9,678 bases of DNA from Alphaproteobacteria bacterium (GTDB lineage Bacteria > Pseudomonadota > Alphaproteobacteria > Rickettsiales > UBA998). The stretch covers positions 1 to 9,678 of the forward strand of contig JAKFYP010000023.1 of assembly GCA_021730835.1 (NCBI GenBank), given 5' to 3'. The notes below the pieces were generated by a model. The model was not told where the DNA came from and ran no database searches. It worked only from the letters and a program-made list of their open reading frames with translations. Positions within the stretch are counted from its first letter, which is position 1; each line of letters starts with the position of its first letter. The translations under genes and the position numbers were made by a program. Positions 5,578 through 9,678 of this stretch are shown piece by piece.

Positions 5578-6261
5578 ATGTTTTTTGCCTGTACCCACGC
5601 CGGGGGCAGTGGTAAAAAGCGCCAGTGTGTCCTGAGCGGGAGAAGTGCCATTACCAATTATTTGCATAATAATGACCTGCCGGAAGATGTTTCTTTTCGG
5701 GGAAGCCTCGCCGTTGATACTGAGGCGATGGGGCTGAATAATGTGCGTGACCGGCTGTGTGTCGTGCAGATTTCCGACGGATGCGGCGATGCGCATCTGG
5801 TGCATTTCCCCGAAGCGCGCTATGACGCGCCGCATCTGAAAAAACTTCTGGCTGATACCTCGCGCCCGAAAATCTACCATTTCGCCCGGTTCGATGTGGC
5901 GATCCTGATGCAATATCTGGGGGTAGAGGCCGGGCCGCTCTATTGCACGCGCACCGCCTCGCGCCTGTGCCGCACCTATACCGACCGTCACGGCTTGCGT
6001 GATTTATGCCGGGAAATTCTTGGCATTGAGATTTCCAAGCAGCAGCAGACTTCCTACTGGGGGGCGGCGGAACTGAGCGAAGAACAGATTGCTTACGCTG
6101 CCGCTGATGTGCTTTATCTGCATCAGTTGAAGGAAGCGCTGGACGGGCGGCTTGAAGCCTGCGGCAGGCTAACACTGGCGCAGCGCGTGATGGATTGCAT
6201 CCCGGCCCGCGCCGCGCTTGATCTGGCGGGTTGGGCGGCAGAAGATATTTTCGCGCATTAA
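5578..6261 (+). CDS. rnd: Ribonuclease D-like 3'-5' exonuclease (short form)
   Basis: A DEDDy-family 3'-5' exonuclease of the short alphaproteobacterial RNase D type, acting in 3' processing or decay of stable RNA. It lacks the HRDC domains of E. coli RNase D. Catalytic residues, numbered from the ATG at 5578, are D47 and E49 (AVDTEAMGL), D106 (YHFARFDVAIL), and Y173 with D177 (YAAADVLYL). TRTASRLCRTY and SYWGAAELSEEQIAYA are typical of the family. The start is uncertain: the ATG at 5578 has no Shine-Dalgarno and adds about 24 residues unlike the family. A better site (gggaga 5638-5643) lies 6 nt before ATT at 5650, where homologs usually begin. The stop TAA at 6259-6261 falls within the terminal repeat of a MITE. 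Confidence 0.9.
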   Translation: MFFACTHAGGSGKKRQCVLSGRSAITNYLHNNDLPEDVSFRGSLAVDTEAMGLNNVRDRLCVVQISDGCGDAHLVHFPEARYDAPHLKKLLADTSRPKIYHFARFDVAILMQYLGVEAGPLYCTRTASRLCRTYTDRHGLRDLCREILGIEISKQQQTSYWGAAELSEEQIAYAAADVLYLHQLKEALDGRLEACGRLTLAQRVMDCIPARAALDLAGWAAEDIFAH

Positions 6262-6405
6262 CAGTCTGCGGAAAAACTATTTTGACGGGTGATTTTGTCG
6301 TTGTTTTTGTCCTCGAATCCTCATGTACCTTCAAGTACACTGCGGTTCTGCGGGCAAAAACGCCTGAAAATCTCCTCGCCAAAACCTTTTTCCGCAAACT
6401 GTTAG
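6258..6405 (+). mobile_element. MITE-like element, copy 1 (TIRs flanked by TA)
   Basis: A 148-bp non-coding element between rnd and kdsD. Left terminal repeat ACAGTCTGCGGAAAAAC (6261-6277) and right terminal repeat CTTTTTCCGCAAACTGT (6386-6402) are inverted, each bordered by TA. It aligns to the reverse complement of 9472-9606 with about seven mismatches plus a 13-bp insertion (6285-6297) that duplicates attttg. A small internal palindrome tgtac-N6-gtaca lies at mid-element. TA ends with short TIRs and no gene are typical of IS630/Tc1-mariner-derived MITEs; this family link is inferred. Confidence 0.82.
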
Positions 6406-6408
6406 GAG
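6403..6408 (+). promoter_or_regulatory. kdsD ribosome-binding site at the MITE edge
   Basis: TAGGAG at 6403-6408 precedes the kdsD ATG (6413) by 4 nt. Its first three bases are the right end of the MITE (…gttag), so the element boundary and the ribosome-binding site are shared. Confidence 0.6.
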
Positions 6409-6412
6409 CCTT

Positions 6413-7408
6413 ATGAGAGGCAATCAGTTACCCACCATGACGAAAGAGATGCAGGTCAACCGGGATATAACCAGTGGGCGGGCGACCGTCGAGCAGGAAA
6501 TCGAAGGCTTGCGCGCCGTCGCCGATGCGCTGGATGAGCGGTTTATCAATGCCGTCGAATGCGTCGCCGCCTGCGGGGGCAGGGTGATCGTCACCGGCAT
6601 GGGCAAAAGCGGCCATGTCGCCCGCAAGATTGCCGCTACGATGGCTTCGACCGGCACGCCCGCGCATTTCGTACATCCGGCGGAAGCCAGCCACGGTGAT
6701 CTTGGCATGCTCACCGGAGACGACGTGCTGCTGATGCTTTCTAATTCCGGGGAAACGGCGGAACTTGAAGCCATTATCGCCTACGCCAAGCGGTTTGGCA
6801 TCCCGATGATCGCGCTGGTGCGCCGCGCCGAATCCATGCTGGTGCAGGCCGCCGATATTCCGATTGTGTTGCCCGATATTCCCGAAGCCTCACCGACCGG
6901 CGCGCCGACGACCTCCACGGCGATGATGATGGCATGGGGCGATGCGCTGGCGATGGCGCTGCTTGAGCGTAAGGGATTCACCCGCGATGATTTCAAATTA
7001 CTGCATCCGGGCGGCAAGCTCGGGCAGGGGCTGCTAAAAATTCATGAACTGATGCACACGGGTGACAGTTTGCCGCTGGTTGCCGGAGATATGCCGATGC
7101 GTGAGGTACTGGTGGAGATGACGGCCAAATCGTTTGGTTGCGCCGGAGTAGTCGATAAGGCGGGCAAACTGGCCGGGATCATCACCGACGGCGATTTACG
7201 CCGCCATGCGCGGGACGACGGGTTGCTTTCGCTACCGGCACGGGCGATTATGACGGCGAATCCGCGCAGTATCGCACCGGGAGCGCTGGCGGTTGAGGCC
7301 GTCAACCTGATGAATACGCGTTCCATTACCAGCCTGTTCGTCGTTGAGGATGGCAAGCCGTGTGGCATCCTGCATATCCACGATTGCCTGCGGGCCGGGG
7401 TGGTCTGA
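6413..7408 (+). CDS. kdsD: Arabinose-5-phosphate isomerase (KdsD/KpsF/GutQ family)
   Basis: This enzyme converts ribulose 5-phosphate to arabinose 5-phosphate, the first committed step toward Kdo of the LPS core. The 331-residue protein has an N-terminal SIS domain with GMGKSGHVARK (K65), the FVHPAEASHGDLGML block, LSNSGETAEL (109-118), EASPTGAPTTST (E158) and LLHPGGKLG (H198). Two CBS domains follow, about 205-265 and 270-331 (IITDGDLRRH; GILHIHDCLR). These match the catalytic K, E and H of E. coli KdsD with a small offset. The ATG at 6413 was chosen for its TAGGAG site; ATGs at 6437 and 6449 are alternatives without good sites. The stop overlaps lptC as TGATG. Placement with the lpt genes fits LPS synthesis and export as one unit. 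Confidence 0.95.
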   Translation: MRGNQLPTMTKEMQVNRDITSGRATVEQEIEGLRAVADALDERFINAVECVAACGGRVIVTGMGKSGHVARKIAATMASTGTPAHFVHPAEASHGDLGMLTGDDVLLMLSNSGETAELEAIIAYAKRFGIPMIALVRRAESMLVQAADIPIVLPDIPEASPTGAPTTSTAMMMAWGDALAMALLERKGFTRDDFKLLHPGGKLGQGLLKIHELMHTGDSLPLVAGDMPMREVLVEMTAKSFGCAGVVDKAGKLAGIITDGDLRRHARDDGLLSLPARAIMTANPRSIAPGALAVEAVNLMNTRSITSLFVVEDGKPCGILHIHDCLRAGVV

Positions 7409-8055
7409 TGGCTCGCTCCCGCAGTTTCGGCCCTGTGCAGGGGTTACCTGACCGCAGCCAGTTGCTTGAAAGGCTGGGCCGCTATACCCGTTTTGTTCGC
7501 CTCTCCAAATTGCTTCTGAGCCTCGCTATACTGCTCCTGCTGGGTACAGTGATCGTTTTGCCGCTGCTCAAAGGTGATAAAGCAGGCATGCGGCTGGTGT
7601 TCGCCGGAAGCGAGGAGGCTCCGGCAACCAGCCCGGTGATGAGCAAGCCGCGTTATCAGGGCACGGATAGTAAAATGCAGCCTTATATGGTCACTGCCGA
7701 TCAGGCGATTCAGCAGGATGAGAACACCGTTATCCTGCAAAATGTCGAGGCCGATATGACGCTGGGCGATGCCTCGTGGCTGGTGGTGCATGCCGCGCAG
7801 GGCACGATTGATATGGCGACGGAAGGGCTGCTTTTAAACGGCAAGGTGCAGCTTTATCATGACGGCGGCTATGAGGTAACGACGGAACGGGTGTCGGTGG
7901 ATATGCGCGGCGGCATGGCCCGGGTGGATATGGAACTGGAAGCGCATGGCCCGATAGGCTATATTCATGCGAAGGGGCTGACGGTCTACGACCGGGGTGA
8001 GCGGTTCGTATTTGACGGGCCGGTGTCGCTGATTATCCACCCGGAGAAGAAGTGA
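7408..8055 (+). CDS. lptC: LPS export inner-membrane protein LptC
   Basis: A bitopic inner-membrane protein that hands LPS from LptB2FG to the periplasmic LptA bridge. From the ATG at 7408 it is 215 residues: a basic cytoplasmic N-terminus, one membrane segment about 33-54 (KLLLSLAILLLLGTVIVLPL), then a periplasmic part that should form the LptC beta-jellyroll. KPRYQGTDSKMQPYMVTADQA and the ITADQ/NVEADMTL style strands are family-like. An in-frame GTG at 7360 would extend it into kdsD, but the TGATG overlap with the kdsD stop and the purine-rich gggg/gg tract just upstream favour 7408. Its own stop overlaps the lptA ATG, so coupled translation is likely. Assignment rests on position, topology and weak motifs. 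Confidence 0.9.
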   Translation: MARSRSFGPVQGLPDRSQLLERLGRYTRFVRLSKLLLSLAILLLLGTVIVLPLLKGDKAGMRLVFAGSEEAPATSPVMSKPRYQGTDSKMQPYMVTADQAIQQDENTVILQNVEADMTLGDASWLVVHAAQGTIDMATEGLLLNGKVQLYHDGGYEVTTERVSVDMRGGMARVDMELEAHGPIGYIHAKGLTVYDRGERFVFDGPVSLIIHPEKK

Positions 8056-8588
8056 TGTTCAGGTTTCAGGTTTCAGGTTTCAGCTTTTTCTTGTTTCTGA
8101 CAGCCGTGTTCTTTGCCGCCTCCATCCATGCTGAGCCAGCGGCGCTGGGTGACAGCGACAAGCCGATTGAGATTACCGCCGACAGCCTCGAAGTGATCCA
8201 GCCGCAGCGCACGGCTACCTTCAAAGGCAACGTCAAGGCCGTGCAGGGCAACGTGGTGCTCAACGCCGACGCCATGACCGTGCATTACCGTGAGCAGGAC
8301 GAACGCAAACAGGCCGGGCTGGATAACGCGGTCAGCAGGATCGTGGCAACCGGCAAGGTGTTTCTCTCGACACCCGGGGAGACGGCTAGCGGCGCAAAAG
8401 GCATTTACGATGTGGATGCAAAAAAGGTATACTTGTCGGATAATGTCGTCCTCACGCGTGGGGAAAATGTATTGAAGGGCAGCAAGCTGGTCTACGATTT
8501 CGCCAAAGGGCAAAGCGTGGTCACGGCGGGCGGGCAGGAGGACGGGGGCCGCGTCAAGGCGGTGTTCGTGCCAAAAAATGCAAACTGA
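8055..8588 (+). CDS. lptA: LPS export periplasmic bridge protein LptA
   Basis: A periplasmic OstA-like protein that polymerises to carry LPS from LptC to LptD. The 177-residue product has a Sec signal peptide (FSFFLFLTAVFFAASIHA, likely cut after A26) followed by the OstA_N pattern: KPIEITADSLEV, TATFKGNVKAVQGNVVLNAD, MTVHYRE, AKGIYDVDAKKVYLSDNVVLTRGENVLKG. The ATG at 8055 overlaps the lptC stop (TGATG) and has GGAG at 8043-8046; a GTG at 8052 in the same frame is less likely. The first codons after the start are a perfect heptamer repeat (8058-8085). The end overlaps lptB by 11 nt. Confidence 0.94.
   Translation: MFRFQVSGFSFFLFLTAVFFAASIHAEPAALGDSDKPIEITADSLEVIQPQRTATFKGNVKAVQGNVVLNADAMTVHYREQDERKQAGLDNAVSRIVATGKVFLSTPGETASGAKGIYDVDAKKVYLSDNVVLTRGENVLKGSKLVYDFAKGQSVVTAGGQEDGGRVKAVFVPKNAN
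8058..8085. repeat. Tandem heptamer (TTCAGGT) repeat inside the lptA signal-peptide codons
   Basis: Three exact tandem copies of TTCAGGT (8058-8064, 8065-8071, 8072-8078) are followed by TTCAGCT (8079-8085), beginning directly after the lptA start codon. A 7-nt unit is not a multiple of three, so gain or loss of one copy would shift the lptA frame. Confidence 0.92.
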
Positions 8589-9348
8589 TGAGCAAACAAT
8601 CACGCGGCCTACGCTGGTCGCTACGCAAGCCGGGCTGGTGATCGAGAACATCGCCAAGCGTTATGCCCGCAGGCCGGTGGTGCGCGATGTCAACATGACG
8701 CTGCATCGTGGCGAGGCGGTTGGTTTGCTCGGGCCGAACGGGGCCGGGAAAACTACCTGTTTTTATATGATTACCGGGCTGATCAGCGTTGATTACGGAC
8801 GCATCCTGCTCGACGGCAAGGATATTACCAACCTGCCGATGTATCGCCGTGCCCGGCTGGGGATCGGCTACCTGCCGCAGGAAGCCTCGATTTTTCGGGG
8901 GATGACGGTTGAGCAAAACATCATGGCGGTGCTCGAAGTCAACGAAAGGCGCGCCGCCAAGCGCCAGCGGCGGCTTGACGAATTACTCGGGGATTTCTCG
9001 ATTACCCATTTGCGCCATGCCCCGGCATTGCAACTCTCCGGCGGTGAGCGTCGCCGGGTGGAAATTGCCCGGGCGCTGGCCGCCAACCCGTCTTTCATCC
9101 TGCTCGACGAGCCGCTGGCCGGGATTGACCCCATCGCCGTGACTGATATCCGCGAACTGGTGTCGCATCTGAAAGATCGGGGTATCGGCGTGCTGATTAC
9201 CGACCATAACGTGCGCGATACGCTGGATATTATTGACCGCGCCTATATCCTGCATGACGGGGTGGTGCTGATGGAAGGCACGCCGGATGCGATTGTCCGC
9301 AACGACGAAGTGCGCCGCGTCTATCTTGGCGAGAAATTCAGTTTGTAA
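8578..9348 (+). CDS. lptB: LPS export ABC transporter ATPase LptB
   Basis: The cytoplasmic ATPase that powers LPS extraction from the inner membrane in complex with LptF and LptG. The 256-residue protein has Walker A GPNGAGKT (52-59), Q-loop Q101 (YLPQEASIFRGMT), signature LSGGE (152-156), Walker B ILLDE ending D176-E177, D-loop AGIDP and H-loop H209 (ITDHNV). QEASIFRGMTVEQNI and the ending VRRVYLGEKF are characteristic of LptB among ABC proteins. The N-terminus is about 15 residues longer than minimal LptB. The ATG at 8578 lies inside the lptA 3' end (11-nt overlap) with no clear Shine-Dalgarno, suggesting coupling. A terminator follows at once. rpoN and hpf, often next in Proteobacteria, do not follow. 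Confidence 0.97.
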   Translation: MQTDEQTITRPTLVATQAGLVIENIAKRYARRPVVRDVNMTLHRGEAVGLLGPNGAGKTTCFYMITGLISVDYGRILLDGKDITNLPMYRRARLGIGYLPQEASIFRGMTVEQNIMAVLEVNERRAAKRQRRLDELLGDFSITHLRHAPALQLSGGERRRVEIARALAANPSFILLDEPLAGIDPIAVTDIRELVSHLKDRGIGVLITDHNVRDTLDIIDRAYILHDGVVLMEGTPDAIVRNDEVRRVYLGEKFSL

Positions 9349-9349
9349 T

Positions 9350-9391
9350 CGGGTTTGAGATCATTGGGCATCTCTGCAAACTCGGTTTTTT
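9350..9391 (+). terminator. Intrinsic terminator after lptB
   Basis: CGGGTTT (9350-9356) pairs with AAACTCG (9378-9384, one wobble) and GAGAT (9357-9361) with ATCTC (9370-9374), leaving a 3-nt bulge (tgc) and an 8-nt loop. A six-T run (9386-9391) follows. It starts right after the lptB stop codon and closes the kdsD-lptCAB unit. Confidence 0.65.
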
Positions 9392-9431
9392 GTCAATTGC
9401 GAGGAGCCGAAGGCGATGCGGAAATCCAGGC
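9392..9431. repeat. Decayed REP-like sequence (attgcgagg type)
   Basis: The stretch tcaattgcgaggagccgaag and what follows resembles a widespread bacterial intergenic repeat of the form gtcattgcgagg…gcaatcca, with the closing arm altered to gcggaaatcca. An inner gcc-gaa-ggc hairpin remains. Only one copy is in the window, so this rests on recalled similarity to a common repeat type. Confidence 0.4.
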
Positions 9432-9471
9432 TTCAATCGCTACGCCGTGAACAACATGTCGAGAAATACAC

Positions 9472-9606
9472 CTAGCAGTTTGCGGAAAAACGTTTTGGCG
9501 AGGAGATTTTTAGGCGTTTTTGCCCGCAGAACCGGAGTGTACTTGAAGGTACATGAGGATTCGAGGACAAAAACAACGACAAAATAGTTTTTCCGCAAAC
9601 TGCTAG
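9472..9606 (-). mobile_element. MITE-like element, copy 2 (TIRs flanked by TA)
   Basis: A 135-bp element in opposite orientation to 6258-6405. Its ends are perfect 20-bp inverted repeats, 9472-9491 (CTAGCAGTTTGCGGAAAAAC) with 9587-9606, each containing TA near the outer edge. The interior carries the tgtac-ttgaag-gtaca hairpin. It lacks the 13-bp insertion of copy 1 and has the more symmetrical ends, so it is probably closer to the ancestral form. Confidence 0.85.
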
Positions 9607-9678
9607 TCGTCTTCCCACAAGGCGGGCTGGGCGTAGCTTTGCGCCTTGGGAGCGGGCGGCGGGGTAACTTCCACGAGG
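9603..9678 (-). CDS. C-terminal end of an unidentified protein (truncated by window edge)
   Basis: On the minus strand a frame enters from the right edge and ends with a TAG (9605-9603). The last 24 residues read as a proline/alanine-rich tail finishing in PALWEDD. It is convergent to lptB. I do not recognise the family; only the tail is visible. Its stop codon coincides with the terminal repeat of MITE copy 2, the same arrangement as rnd with copy 1. The coding call rests on an open frame of 24 codons with plausible composition and on that parallel, so it is tentative. Confidence 0.45.
   Translation of the reverse strand, partial: LVEVTPPPAPKAQSYAQPALWEDD

Noticed and set aside
5651..6397. 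248-codon minus-strand open frame
   Set aside because: It lies antisense to rnd, whose catalytic motifs are all intact, and its N-terminal part is just the MITE interior. Composition is Arg/Pro-rich, typical of a shadow frame.
7360..7407. GTG at 7360 as the lptC start
   Set aside because: It would bury 16 extra codons inside kdsD; the ATG at 7408 makes the usual TGATG overlap and gives a normal N-terminus for a bitopic LptC.
9390..9587. 65-codon plus-strand frame with a conserved stretch (VLARRF…VYLKVHEDS)
   Set aside because: It is the translation of a REP-like relic plus MITE copy 2. The same peptide appears from copy 1 on the other strand only because the DNA elements are near-identical. 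No ribosome-binding site or domain.
1..9678. tRNA, rRNA or riboswitch
   Set aside because: No cloverleaf, rRNA-like segment or known leader structure was seen in any intergenic stretch.

Overview
The window looks chromosomal, from a moderately GC-rich alphaproteobacterium with an LPS-bearing outer membrane. The evidence is an adjacent divK-pleD pair, a short (HRDC-less) RNase D beside a kdsD-lptC-lptA-lptB run, and a RapZ gene next to a mannose-type PTS EIIA gene. I cannot assign a genus. All intact genes are on the + strand; one truncated gene enters from the right edge on the - strand.

Layout. (1) 1-1090 is accessory. A BrnT-like toxin remnant, cut by the left edge, runs in frame into a CopG-like antitoxin domain. 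A degenerate heptamer array follows, then a small GIY-YIG endonuclease gene closely bracketed by two double-hairpin palindromes. (2) 1114-2073 is nrdB, the class Ia ribonucleotide reductase small subunit. (3) 2199-3574 holds rapZ and an EIIA-Man-type gene, separated by a terminator and promoter that overlap each other. (4) 3717-5554 is divK-pleD, the polarity/cell-cycle phosphorelay output and its c-di-GMP synthase, overlapping by 4 nt. (5) 5578-9348 is rnd, kdsD, lptC, lptA and lptB. kdsD makes arabinose 5-phosphate for Kdo; LptC, LptA and LptB are parts of the LPS export bridge. kdsD to lptB overlap stop-to-start and read as one operon. (6) 9349-9678 holds a terminator, a decayed REP-like sequence, a MITE and the 3' end of a - strand gene.

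The most interesting non-coding structure comes from two repeat families. The first is four REP-like hairpins around the GIY-YIG gene. They share a lower stem and an asymmetric internal loop, while the upper stems vary with pairing preserved. This resembles REP/RAYT logic with a GIY-YIG enzyme in place of the HUH transposase. The second is a pair of ~135-148 bp MITE-like elements in opposite orientation, with terminal inverted repeats flanked by TA. Each begins exactly at the stop codon of the adjoining gene, and one copy also sits at the ribosome-binding site of kdsD.

Hand translation and hand alignment were used throughout; no database search was possible.
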